A DNA stretch of 64,000 bases from Pascua guehoae (Eukaryota > Basidiomycota > Tremellomycetes > Trichosporonales > Trichosporonaceae): the NCBI GenBank assembly GCA_001600415.1, contig BCJX01000011.1, forward strand, positions 736,962-800,961, read 5' to 3'. Shown here in pieces: positions 48,721 through 61,000 of this stretch. A program made the translations under genes and the position numbers. Each line of letters opens with the position of its first letter. The stretch's first letter is position 1. The notes under the pieces were generated by a model, which saw only the letters and a list, made by a program, of their open reading frames with translations, did not search any database and was not told the origin of the DNA.

Positions 48721-50009
48721 TCAGTTGTTGCCGACAGAGCGGACAGAGCGGCTGCTGCGTTGCCTGGAAGCGGCTGTCGTGGGATACGGTTGCTGTCGCA
48801 CGCTGTTACCGCTCTTCGCAAGGATACGAGGGGAGCGCCTGAGCGGCTTCGGGGGTGTCTTCGTCAGGACCAGTGCTTGGATACGTGCAGAGCGGCGAGT
48901 TGGAGCCTGAGGGGAAGCCTTCTGAGGTATCGGTTTGCAGTTCTTGACGGGGCTCATGATGTTCGGGGCGGCAGCTGCAGTGGTCGTCTGGCTCGAGTTC
49001 AGAGTTGGAGCCGTGCTTGCGGTCGTGGGATTCGTGGCGACCGCGTCCGTCTGGGTAGATTTGGACGAGACAAGAGGTGGGGTCATTGTCTGAGTGGATA
49101 CTGTTGTGACCACGGAAACTGTTTGGGTTGATGCGGTGGCCATCGCAGTTATTGGTGTTTTCGTGGCAGCACGGGCATCACACATTGCGCAGGTCGAGTC
49201 CTCGATCGAAATGTCGACCGGCTTGATGTCCATCTTGTCCAAATTGAGCTTCTTACAGACGTTGTTGATCTCATCCTCTGCGGCAGCGTTGAACGCCCGG
49301 ACATCGGAAGCCGAGGTTGACTTGCGATAGATTGAGCGCCCAAAGTCGATGAAGCGGAGCGTGTCGATACTCAAGCGCCCGTGCCGGAGCCAGTGCTTGG
49401 GGGATGCCGAGTTGTGAACGACACCCGCTGCATGCAGCTGACGATACTTGTTTACAATAATGTTCCTGTTGTCAGCACACAACTGCAACTGCTCACTTAC
49501 TTCTCGCGCAAGGTGAGCCGTGCCACGGCATCGGCACTCATAGGCTCACCGACGTCTTCTAGCAGCACGCAAAGCACTTCGCGATAAACCGGCAAGACAG
49601 CTGGGATGGGCTGATTTGACACCCAGATGCCGTACCACTTGGGAACGAGCCGCCCCTGGAGGTCATTGAGGAAATGATGGTATATGTAGGCCTCATCCCC
49701 TGCCTCTTTATACGTTCCCGTTTTGACCGTCGGAAAGGCGAACTTGGCTACGAGCGGGGTGTCTTCTGAAGACGCTGAGAAGGCAGCCATTATACGTCCA
49801 GAATGAAGATAGTGACCGACGCGGACGTGTGAGAGTGGGAGACGATGTACTTTCACAGTGGGGTGGTAGTGACAGAGTAGCTGTTGAGTAGTGAGACCGC
49901 GGCGAGCATTAAGCGCCTTGGATTTGAGGGGACCGAGAAATTCGGTGGAGAGGTTCAGATCGTTTCGAAGCGCTGGCGGCCATGTGTTTTTGCTCGTGTT
50001 TACATCCAT
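48721..50009 (-). CDS. protein-kinase-fold protein, probable pseudokinase, with Thr/Ser-rich tail
   Basis: Two exons on the minus strand: 50009..49501 and 49465..48721; 417 aa. The kinase-like core (~residues 60-240) has a Lys in PLVAKFAFP, a Glu in DEAYIYHHF, hinge LCVLLEDVGEPM, and RFIDFGRS as the DFG motif. The catalytic loop reads AAGVVHNSASPKHWL; fungal relatives of this fungus-specific group usually have H-x-D-x-x-x-x-H there, so the base Asp is replaced by Ser (or Asn). The tail (~residues 270-417) is Thr/Ser/Pro-rich with repeats of STQT and basic R-RSAR/R-RSPR boxes. Phosphotransfer is doubtful; a scaffold role is inference. Confidence 0.75.
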
Positions 50010-51774
50010 GGTGAGGGAGAGACTCTGTTATTAGTAGAGATAGGTCGACAAGCAATACCCACCTGATACCAGCCTTTAAGGTCGTAAAAGGGGCCAGTTC
50101 CCATCATGCTGGAGGTGGTGTCGTGAGGCTAAAGGACGAAAGTGCAGGTGAGAGAGGATGGATGACTGCAGAAAAGGAATGAGAACAGTAGGCAGATGGT
50201 GTGGGAAGTTGAGGAAACCACCCTGCTGGAGTTTCAATGTGGGATAATTGCGTTGAAAACCCCCCAAGACGCTGGGGGTGGGGCGCAATTCTTGGGTTGG
50301 GAAGTGGGGCTGGAACCCCATCTGACTACCGAGAGTCAGAGACAGCTGTCCTGATGTCATTATACAACGGTTACCTTAGAAGTTGTAAGCACACAAGTGG
50401 GTCATCATGCAGTTGGTTGTCACCCCCCAGTCGGCCACTAGACGTCATGGCTCTACTGAATATGTGCGGAAGGAACACACCTCAGTCAAGGACTTAGATA
50501 CCAGCCCTTTGCCTTTCAGCCTTTCAGCCGATGGGTCAACGTGTGATCGGAAACGATCACCAGTGCCAGCGTTGTCAAACTAATGTGCGAAGTCAGGATG
50601 TTAGGATTCTGGTTTTTGTCTGTTGCCAAAAGTATGAGACCACATTGTTTGGGCCGACAGTGTGACTTCTCGATTGCATGACTGCGCCCTCACACCTATT
50701 ATGCTGCACTCACCATCTCAATCCGTTCCTTCTCTCTGCCCCGACGCGCCCTATCAACATATCCCTGACTGCCATTCTCTAATGTGCCAATACCTAATAG
50801 GTCTCGGAAGCGCGTGGGTACGAAAACAACTTTGTATGTGTGGAGAGAACGTCTGTTGCATGGCGGAGAACGGAGATGTGTCGCCTGTCCGCATTTGCTG
50901 TTGCGTTTTTGGTGAAAAGATCCAGACCGAAAGGGAGGGGATGAAACGTTAGGAGCTCGGTTTCTCTAGGAGCGAATAGTGCCCTTTTTAAACGGCAGAG
51001 CCGACGGCACGTCGGGATCTCGGGAGCAGCTGCAAAAGGGCCACCTCGACCCACCTAGCTCAGCTTCAGATCCCGTATCCGGTAGTAGCCGCGCGCTATG
51101 TATGTTCTGGCAAGGCGGGCGGCGGAGGTTAGAGACAGACAGAGTGCAGACTTTGGGGAATCGATCATAAACGGCAGATGACCCAAAGGTGCTGCATGTG
51201 CTGTGCCTGCAGGATCTGCAGGGCACTTTTGCCTTTTGACACACGCTGCATTTTGCTTCCGCACACCGGCGTGGTGTTGGGTTGTCGTGTATCAAGCGAC
51301 CATGACAACCACTGGCCCATCCAGCACAGGGGCATACGGCGGCTCGACACGGCGGCGGCGGCGGCATGCAATAAACGACTCTTGACCTTTGAACCTACCC
51401 TCCTCTCCTCGACTCTCTCTCTCTCTCTGTGTACATATCCCATCTCGGCCTGTCGACGCAGTTGCTCCATCCATCTAGAGGATCAACCCCCAGGTGATCG
51501 CCTGACCCGACCCGCGGCCCGGTTCCAACGCTCCCTTGTCGCGCCTCGCCGTCGACCTCCACCAACCAACGCACACTCTTTGATCTGAGACAAGAGGACA
51601 CATACACACACGCACTTGCACCTCGGACAACACTCCACCACGGCGAGCACACATCCCCTTTGCTCCTTCCACTCGCACTCTCACCCCCACGTCGCCGCCC
51701 CAGGGGGGCACGCATGAGACGCACGCTTCTCTCCTCTTTCTTTCCTGTTCGCATCTATGACGACCGGCAACGAT
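50010..51774. other. intergenic region and long leader of the next gene
   Basis: 1.8 kb; no coding region recognised. A CT microsatellite (about 51414-51430) and CA-rich pyrimidine DNA near 51600 are probably the promoter and 5' leader of the coiled-coil gene at 51775. A short upstream reading frame (51759..51785) overlaps that gene's start. Confidence 0.45.
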
Positions 51775-53556
51775 GAGCAATGACCAGGACGAACTCGTCG
51801 ACTATGGTATTGGTGAGCACCGACGCAGGTGGACACGTGCGGGTTCACCGAGCATGCCCATGCCCATCCCCCCTCAATGATCGGCGCGCTGCTCCACTCG
51901 CCGGCTGCCATCTGGCCGGGGGGCTATTTGTCCATGCCATTCCATGCTGTCCATGCTGACTCCACTCAGACGACGAAGTCCCAGACCACGAAATGGTACG
52001 TGGCCCCATGCTACAACGCTCGAGCATGACCAGTGCTGACGAGCAGGAGAGTGTGAGCGCCCAAGCCGAGAAGGCCGGACCCGACACCGACGTTGCCGAC
52101 GACGTGCCGCTCCCAACGGACAATGAACTGAGGCTCGCACAGCGCGTGCTCGAGCTGGAGCGCGAGCGCGACGCACTTGCTGTGAGTTTCCCATCTTGGG
52201 GCTATGGTACCCACATACACATTTCTTTACACATACACACCCACTCATCCATCAACTGTTCGCGCACACTGTACTCACTCGCCCAGGCGCAAGTGCAAGA
52301 CCTGCAGACCCGCTACTCGGCTCACAACACCACGATACCAGGGCCGAGCGCTGCACCCATCAGCGGAGGCCCGATCCCCGTACCACCCGAGCTGCTCCCG
52401 ATTCTTGCGCTGCTGAGACAACACATTGCAGAGTTGACGCGCGACAATGCCGCGCTGCGGTACACGTTTCTCGGCCGCGCGACCGCCGCCAGCACAGGAG
52501 CCCCGCTCGCATGGTCGAGGAGCGGGTCTGGAGTTGTCGGTGTGTCGGGAGCAGGACCAGGACCAGGAGCAGCTGGAACGGGGATGGTCTTTTCGCCAGG
52601 CTCGAGTATGGCGACTACACCGTTACCGGCCGAGTCACCGCCACCCCTTGACGCTGCTTCAGCTGCCGGTGGCTCGACCCAGGCGCAGGTGCAGGACGTG
52701 GACCTTGCGGCTGTCGTCGACCGAGTGAGGCTCCTCATGCTCGAAAATGACGAGCTCGGCGATATGGTCGCGGAAGCTGGGCGAGGAGGTGCCGACGAGT
52801 GGCTAACAACTATTGAGGGTGGGTTTGGGTTGCACAGTGTGTTGGGCACGAGAGCTAACGTGTGCAGACTTCAAGGCGGTGATCGCGTCTCTTGAGTGGG
52901 TGGCCCCACTGCTGATTTCATTCCTTTTGTTGACACACACACCCAGGTCTGACCTTGCACACAATGTCACCGTCATTGAGGGCCTCCGCTCGGAGCTGGA
53001 CACGCACAAGGCCCGTGCTACGCCCCTCGACACGCCCAAGAACGCCGGAGGCGGCTTTCCGCGCTCGGCGTCTGGGACGCAGCAGGGGTACCGCGGCGGC
53101 AGTGATAGGGGAACGGACAGGGGAGGAGATCGCGGAGACAGGGGCGGGGGACGCGGGGGCGACCGGCGGCGCAACGGCCGTGGTGAAGACCGGTACCGTC
53201 CGGATCACGAGGGCCCCGCGCGCGACCGCGACCGCGACCGCGATCGTGGCCAAGACCATCGTGATCGGCGCGACACCAGGGACCACCCCAGGGACCCTCG
53301 TGACGCCCGTGACAGCCGTGACAACCGCGACGCGCGGGGTAAAGCCCAAGGTGAGGGGCGCCGCGACAGCCGCGATCACCGCGACCGCGACCGTGACCGC
53401 GACGGACACGGGCGCGACCCCAAAGAGCCCGTTCAGAGGACAGTACCCGGCGCGTCGGGCGGGGGCATCTCGATTCTGGGGCGCGCCAATGCAGACAAGG
53501 AGAACGGGAACGGACCACGCAGAGACGATGATCGGGCAAGTAAGCGCAGGCGCTAG
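51775..53556 (+). CDS. coiled-coil protein with RD-rich tail, resembling WTAP/Mum2
   Basis: Six exons: 51775..51814, 51970..51995, 52047..52181, 52287..52818, 52868..52895, 52947..53556; 456 aa, with 26- and 28-nt microexons. Layout: acidic N-terminus; coiled coil (ELRLAQRVLELERERDALA); ALLRQHIAELTRDNAALRY; a Gly/Pro/Ser linker; a second coiled coil with LLMLENDELGDMVAEA and HNVTVIEGLRSELD; then about 120 residues of Arg/Asp/Gly repeats (RDRDRDRDRG, RDHPRDPRDARDSRD). The L-x-x-EN-x-ELG-x-M pattern recalls the WTAP/Mum2 subunit of the m6A mRNA methyltransferase complex, and RD dipeptide tails occur in splicing-related proteins. The family call is tentative. Confidence 0.7.
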
Positions 53557-53985
53557 GGGGTTTGTCGGGTGGTGCACTGCATGCTATGCGTAAATTTGTT
53601 GTCTCCTACGTGTGAGCAGAGTTTTCACTGACCCATGGAGCCGCTTGCATCGGTGTCTATGACAACCTATGCTGTTTCTTCAACATCGCGAGTGCTTATA
53701 ACACCACGAGTCTCATACCCGGCCGTTGTTACCAGGAGTGAGACGAGGTCCTGCAAGTAGCATGGCTGGCACATGACATCGCGCGACTCAAGAGTCATGC
53801 GTTTCATCCGCACTGCGCGTGTCACAAACCAACCACCATGTCCCTTCACCTACTCACCGCCGCTACCATGCCCTCGAGATGGCCGATCCCAGACCACCCA
53901 CACCATGCCACAACACCATCCCCTCTCGACTGGCTCAGCTGCCCCCAACCAAAAAGACTGGCTTGGGAGGAACTGAATCCTCTGC
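53557..53985. other. intergenic region
   Basis: Roughly 430 bp between the coiled-coil gene and the tRNA; only the tRNA terminator is recognised. Confidence 0.45.
53951..53955 (-). terminator. Pol III terminator of tRNA-Leu
   Basis: TTTTT on the minus strand, about 30 bp past the tRNA 3' end. Confidence 0.5.
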
Positions 53986-54077
53986 TGACGATAGTGGGAT
54001 TCGAACCCACGTCCGAAGACTGCGGAGGTGAATAAACAACCTTAACACAGCGCCTTAGACCGCTCGGCCATCTCGCC
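53986..54077 (-). tRNA. tRNA-Leu (anticodon AAG) with 14-nt intron
   Basis: On the minus strand the 5' end is GGCGAGA (54077-54071) and the 3' acceptor strand TATCGTC (53993-53987) with discriminator A. TGGCCGAGCGGTCTAAGGC gives the A box and D arm, the anticodon stem is CTGTG/CGCAG around TTAAGG, and intron TTGTTTATTCACCT follows base 37. The variable arm TCTTCGGAC and T arm GTGGG-TTCGAAT-CCCAC complete it. The long variable arm plus AAG anticodon means leucine. Acceptor pair 6-67 is a G-A mismatch. Confidence 0.92.
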
Positions 54078-54929
54078 GAACATGGAAGTCAAAGGTCGCT
54101 GCGCGGCGCGCGCGGCGAGTCGGCATCGGATATTCAGCGCTGAGGGAGCATTACGGTAATAGGGGATGACGGGGGGTTTGGGGGCGGTGGGGCGCGCACC
54201 CAGACTTGGACAGGGAGGGGTGTGGAACGAGTAGCGGCAGGTGGTACAGTAACAAATACATAGGATCCCCATGTCCACAAGGCTGTGATTTGGGCACCGT
54301 GCTCGAGACGCCGATACCCCACAGTGTGGGCTGCAACCTATAGAGATCGATAGCAATCTCCATCAAGGCGCCCCAGACGACTATCCTTCCGGCTCTGTCG
54401 ACTGGTGTGGTCCAGGTGGCGTAAGACGAACTGCAAAGGGGGCCAAGAACTGCAAAGGGCGCCAAGATATGTCCCCCGTCCTGGTGGGTTTGGGCCCCAG
54501 GATCACCAGTGTCTGCGGTACGCATCGGAGGCGGTTCGGACCGGTGACGGGGGCCCGGAAATCATTGGGGGGCAGTGGGGTTCCATGTTTCCCAGTTCCA
54601 CCTGGGGAGTAGACTGAGAGGAGCAGTGGAGATGACTGCTACACAAGTTGTGGCACTGGCAACCTGGTTCATGGCCAGCAGGTCGTTAATTGATGAGGAC
54701 TAGTGGTTTGTGATGTCATCGTCGGCTGTCCTTCACCGCGTCTCAACAATAATACATCCAATTCAAGAAATGCAGGAACCCGAGGGACCCTGGGGTATCA
54801 TCAAGACTACTACTACCGCACGGTCCGGACCAAGACGACTGTGACGATTCCAAGAAAGCGTCCAAGACACATACACCGCCCTGACATCGTACTTTTCCTG
54901 CTCCCGACATCTAATATCGAGCGTGTGCT
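54078..54929. other. intergenic region
   Basis: About 850 bp between tRNA-Leu and the acyl-CoA synthetase stop; no gene recognised. Confidence 0.45.
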
Positions 54930-56911
54930 CTAGAGCTTAGCCTTAGCAACCCCCCTTTTTAGCTCCTCCTGAGCCTGAGCTCGGAGGTCCTTGCGGAGAA
55001 TCTTGCCCGATGGGCTCTTGGGAATCGCGTCAATGACAACGACGCCACCGCGCAAGCGCTTGTGCGGGGCCACACGCTCGCGGACCCATTCGGCAATGCT
55101 CTTGCCAAACTGCTCGCGGTCGGCGTCCGTCTTGATCCCGGCCGTGGGGCTGGCGACGACGTATGCGCTGTTATCGTTTAGTGGCTGGTTGCTAGGATTT
55201 TGGATTCGGGGGATGGTAGAACTCACCGAGGAAGCTCGGTCGCCTGCTCCTCGACCCAAACGCCAATAACACCCGTGTCGACGATCTGGGGATGGGTGAG
55301 GAGCAGGGCCTCGAGTTCGGCCGGCGGCACCTGGAAGCCCTTGTACTTGATGAGCTCCTTGACACGGTCCACAATACTGGTATTGTCAGCATCGGTCATA
55401 AAACGTCCTCTGGCCCATCCGGCTCGACTCACGTGTACCATCCCTCCTCGTCACGCACACACACGTCGCCAGTCATAAACCACCGCCCGGGGGCAAACGT
55501 CTTGTCGGTCGCCGCCTCGTTGTTGTGGTATCCCTTCATGACGGATGGGCCACGGACCCAGATCTCACCACGCTCGCCGCGGGGCACATCGTTGCCGTCG
55601 TCGCCGATCAGTCGCGCCTCGTACGTGGGGATCAGGCGACCGCACGACCCCTTGCGGCCCTCGGCGTCCTTGGCGATCGCATAGGTGATGGCAGGCGTGG
55701 TCTCCGTCAAGCCATATCCCTGTGCCAGCTTGCAGTGGGTGTAGCGCTTTTCGAACGCAGCAGCGAGTTCGGCACTCAGTGGGGCGGCGCCGACCTGGAG
55801 CGTGTGCAGCGAGCTAATGTCGTGCTTCTTGGTGTTTTGAGAGTGGAGGAGGAGGAGAATGATAGGAGGGACGACGGTGCCGTACGTGATCTTGAAGCGC
55901 TCAATGCCCTTGAGGACAGGGATCTCCTCAAAGCGCGGGAAGACGACAACCGGCACGCCAGAAGTCAGAGGCTGGTGAACCTGACAGAGTTAGTGGGATA
56001 CCGTTTAATCAATGAAGACAATGAACTCACGAGGGACATGAGACCGAAAATGTGCGAGAAGGGGAGGACGCCAAGAATGCTGTCCTGACCAGGCTTGAGG
56101 TCGGGGTAGACAACGTTGACAGCCTGCATTTGAGACGTCCTGGGTATGGATTAGCGCTTTCGCTTCGACAGTGATGCTCTAGGCGCTAACGCACATGTTG
56201 TGGTGGGTCGTCATGACACCCTTAGGAAGGCCAGTCGTTCCCGACGAGTAGCACAGCCAAGCGACATCCTGAGCGGCATTGCCGTCGAAGCGCTCGGCCC
56301 TACCACGCTCGCCGCGGACCTCGTACAACGACTTGTACTTGGTCCCCTTGGGCTTGTCCTCTGGCAGGCAAGTGAGGATAACGTGGCGGTCATCCACGGG
56401 AGTCTTAAACAGCTTTCGTGCCTCCTCAAACACGGGCAGGAGGGCCGGGTGAAGGAAGACGGCGCTCGACCCAGAGTCGTTGTACTGGTGGGCCAGCTCA
56501 CGGTCTCCGCTAGTTACTGTTAGTGCCATTTCCTACCATGGTCTTGGGAATAAAAGGACACAAACATCAGACAACTCACTAGGCAATGTTGGAAGGGCTG
56601 ACAGTGACGCCTGTAGCCTGCAGGCCAAAAGCAGCAACCACCCACTCAAGGCTGTTGGGCGAGAAGAGGAGAGCCGTGTTGCCCCGCTTCAGACCGAGGG
56701 TGCGGAATCCAGTCGCGAGGCGGAGCGCATTGTCCTCGAGCTCTCCACGCCTGAGCTCGCGGCCCGTGTGGCCGTCGATAAAGGAAATGTGCGACGCGTC
56801 GCGCCTCGCAGGAGGCACGACCGATTCGTGTGGCTGTTCGGGGAACATGTAGTGGAAGATGGACTGCTCCGGCAGAACCGGAGTGCCGTGCCCAGAAGTG
56901 TAGATGGTCAT
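54930..56911 (-). CDS. peroxisomal acyl-CoA synthetase / 4-coumarate-CoA-ligase-like
   Basis: Adenylates a carboxylic acid and transfers it to CoA. Six exons on the minus strand: 56911..56580, 56509..56195, 56139..56031, 55980..55433, 55376..55227, 55167..54930; 563 aa. The AMP-binding P-loop is [20 protein letters not shown]; motif A5 is [14 protein letters not shown]; the hinge region is [19 protein letters not shown] then [20 protein letters not shown]; and the catalytic Lys is in [15 protein letters not shown]. It ends KAKL, so AKL is a PTS1 and the protein should be peroxisomal, likely activating medium-chain or aromatic acids for beta-oxidation. The acid cannot be fixed from sequence. 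Confidence 0.95.
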
Positions 56912-58099
56912 GCTGATGGGTAGCGCTGGACGAGAGATGGAGATAATAAACGAGTGTTGGCTTATTCAGAGAGAGAGAGAGAGAGGAGGTGAATGCTTGG
57001 TGTTGGGGGGCATGGACATTTGATACCCGCGTCCTTTTATTATCGACGATCGGTGAGGTTGGTATGACCGGGAAACCAGGTCACAACAACCGGGTTACCG
57101 GTCCCGATACTTTGCCGAATGAAATAAATGTGGGGGGCCATGTGGGGGTGGACCCCATGAAACAGAAAGCCTCTGCTGGGTGACACCCATCCCCTGCCGG
57201 CGGGTGCCGCTTGTTTGACTGGTGTGCATGCATTCCTGTTCCCCCCAGTTCCATACTTGTATCCGCCCACTTTTCTCACAGCAAATCGATTCATCCAAGA
57301 CCTCGGTATCGGTGGGCCGAGTAGGCTTAGAAGCTTAGATCGTGCTAGGGAAAAACATGCCACACTTTCGGCCATGCCTTGCCATCGAGATCCGCTATCA
57401 GTCACGGGGTGCGGTCAACTCACCATTACAAAACATCTATCTACCCCTATCACCCGAATGCTGGCAACCGGGGCCCGAGACCTACGGTGACTACGATCAC
57501 CAGCATCATCCGTCTCCACCTCAGTTAATGGATCTAGAGCCACGAACACTCCGGCGCGCGGTGCACGGCGGCCGGCGACAGGGCATTGGGTTGGCACCGT
57601 GTGTTCTCGCACTTGTTTCGCCGGATCTCCATTAGTTTTGGCTTGGGCTTGGCTCACACCACCCACGGGGCCCGTGGGCCTGTGCATGCGTGGGCGGGGT
57701 TCGACGTCGAAAGCGATTCGCCAGAGGCAAAAGTGGTCCGTTTGCATGCGCGGGCATTCTCCAGACTATTAGACTAACTTCCACCTTAGCCCGATTCCCA
57801 ACTTTCGAGTATCCTCTTGGCTTGTCGCGCACACAAGAGTGCTGTAGAGTACATAGTCACTCATGGGATCACGCATCGTCCCCCAGACTACCACCATGCC
57901 CATCCACCGATCGGCCGGCAGTGTTCCAAGGAATGTTCGGTACACGTGGTTTCCACATGTCATCCGAGGGGAGGCAGTCACGTGTTCGCCGCTGACGTCT
58001 GACGTCTGGGTGACTGGATCGTCCTCGAGAGCACCACAAACAATTCCTTCCCTCCCTTCCCCAACAATATCAAACATCACTTATCCTCATGTCCTAGTA
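56912..58099. other. divergent intergenic region
   Basis: 1.2 kb between the divergent acyl-CoA synthetase and PSO2 genes. A GA run (about 56969-56983) lies in the synthetase leader and an ATAATAAAAGG box near 57031 is a candidate TATA element on the minus strand. No gene recognised. Confidence 0.5.
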
Positions 58100-61000
58100 A
58101 TGGTCAAGAACAAACCCCCAGACCGAACAGCGAGGACGCTCCTCAACTTCTTCCAACGCACCCCCTCAAGCTCTGGGGCCGACGCGAGCTCCAATGGCAC
58201 CTCCACAAATCACGCGCGTACGGGCAAGGGCAAGGCGCGTCAACCTTCGCGTTCTGGCTCTGTATCAGACAAAGCGTGCGGGAGCGTGCACGATCCCGTG
58301 ATCATCAGTGATGGCGAGGACGAGCCTGCACCGAAGCGAACGCGTCTGAACCGCAGACCACGGACGGAGACAGTGGCCTCTCATCCCACCGCCTCTGCCA
58401 GTGGAGATGACGGTGGAGGAAGGCGACCAAAATTGGAACGCGTGCGGGGAGTAGAGAATGGAGAGTCTCAAGGACATCACCGAGAAACTACATTACCTAC
58501 AGAGAAAGAACAGGAGCGAGAGCAAGGTTTCGAGCACGGTGACGGAGATGTGCAGGTCCTCGACGAGACCCCCGAGGCGGGTACGGAATGGGCGGAACCG
58601 GACGAGGGCATGGGGATGAGTACCGGCGATGAGGACGCAGAGGACGCGGACGCACAGCTTGACGACGAACCGTTGACTTCGTGCGTCATCTGTGGCGCGT
58701 GCCTACGGGATATGGGGCCCGAGGTGAGCATGTCATCGCGGCGGCGCTAATGGAAGGGCGTCCAGGCGCATGTCAATGCGTGTCTTGATGAGCCAGGCAG
58801 TGGTTCTACAGATATGGATTATCACAGACGAGACCGGCAGCATCCCACGGAGCTCAAGGAGGCCGCACCAGTACAGGTGGACCTTTCCTTTTCCTCCCCC
58901 TCCGCATCTCCTCCTGGGACGACCGCGTCTACTCCTGCGACTGCACAGACGTCTGCCGCATCCTCGCGTCCCATCACCTCCTTTTCCCACACCCTTGCAC
59001 CTTCACCCCCGCCTCCACCGCCCGGTGGTGGCGCGAATGCGTTCTCTGTCCTCATGCGCGGACACAAGGAGAAGGAGCTGTGGAAGGACGCTGAAGATCC
59101 GGGCAAACGCGACGGGAAGCGGAATGGACCTCGGCGAGCGCCGTTCTACAAGGTTCTGACGGGCATGCCCATTTCGGTGGACGCATTCTGCTATGGGGCT
59201 ATCCCGGGTGTGACGGCGTATTTTCTCACGTGAGTGGGTAGCGCGGGAAGCAGCAGGAGGCATGAGAGATCGGGGGCAGAGCGAGCGACAGATGTCAGAT
59301 GGTGCACAACATGGCAAGCTGGCAACGTTCCCTTTGGCTGATGACAAGGCATGCACATTCGGACCACTATACGAACCTCGCCAAGAATTGGCGCCACGGC
59401 CCGATCTACTGTTCCGAGACAACAGCTAATCTCGTCGTTCACATGCTGGGCGTCGAGGCGCGTTGGGTTGTGAGCTCTGATACCAAGTGTAACGCTGCAG
59501 CTCACCTATCAGCACGGAATACCCGACGACGTTCCTTTCCTCATTCCAGACACAGGTGGTGTCACAGTGACGCTCATCGAAGCCAATCACTGTGGGTGTT
59601 TGGACGTGCATCAGCGTGCTGATTTCAGGTCCTGGGTCATCGCTGTTCCTCTTTGAAGGCCCCCAAACTGTGCATGCTGGCGACTCGACGTTCCGCTCCC
59701 CCTACATAGGGAGTAAGCGCGTATTCCGCTATCTGCACTGCGGTGATTTTCGGGCGTGAGTGTCAGCACCAGGGCATTCTCTCGATCTGCGAGCACTCGA
59801 ACAGTTGGCTCACGGTTCAGATGCCCAAAGCATGTTCTCCATCCCGCCGTCGCGCGTGCCAAACTCGACACAGTCTATCTCGACACGACATACCTCAACC
59901 CGCAATACTGTTTCCCTCCACAGCCACTTGTTATTGAGGCCTGTGCGGCACTCGCAGTCAAAGCCGCGGGTGGGGAGGAAATCGCCGTCAAGGCTGAGGA
60001 AGAGGGCGATTTAACTGGAGGCATCGTACCCGACACCGAGATTGTCACCCCAGCCGAGGAGGACGTCAAGCCTGATCTAGACGACGCGCCTTGCGTTGAG
60101 GACGACGTCAAGCCTGAAATTTCTGGAGATGAGACTCAGCCTGCCCTGGAGAACGCGGAAAGCATGGCCGATGTAGGCTCCGATGGCCAACCTGACGTGA
60201 AACCGGATCTCGAGCCGGATGTCAAACCCGATGTCAAGCCCAACCTATCTATTCTCGCTTTCGAGGCGCTTGGACGCTCCTCGGCGATGATGGAGGGCTG
60301 GCTCGTGAAGAAGGAGCGCAATGGGGATGGCAAACCTGCAGCCCCGAAGGGCAAGACGCTGGTTCTCATCGGGACCTACTCCATTGGCAAGGAACGCATC
60401 GTCAAGGGCGTGGCACGTGCACTGGGGTCAAAGATCTACTGTGACGCACGGAAACGAGGTATTCTCCAGTGTCAGGCGGATCCCGAACTACACGCAATGC
60501 TTGGCGACGACCCGAAAATGGTAGGTTCCATTCTTTCGTCGATCCTACCCCTGACACTGCCACAGTGTCAAGTTCATCTCGTGCCGCTCGGCAATGTCTC
60601 TCTAGAGCGCCTCCAGCCGTACCTCGACAGGCTCAAACCTCACTTTTCTCGGGTGCTGGCATTCCGTCCCACGGGCTGGACGTATAGGCCGCCTGCGGGT
60701 GCCAACACGCTCCCCGACATTAACCATGTCATTCGGCGGGACCAATCGCGAGGGTTCAGCGATGTCGGCCTGAAGCCCATCCGCGGGAGTTCGAAGCAAT
60801 TCATGATGTTCGGTAGGTCCAGCGGCGTACCCCAGCGTGACATGTCCCGAACCCTCAGACCCACCTGGTTGTAGAGCTAAGACCCAGGTGTTCCATATTC
60901 GGAACACTCATCCTTTTTCGAGCTCACGTGCTTTGCGCTCAGCCTCGTCGGAGACGTCAAGATCATTGCGACAGTCAACGTCAACAGCGAGAAGAGGTGC

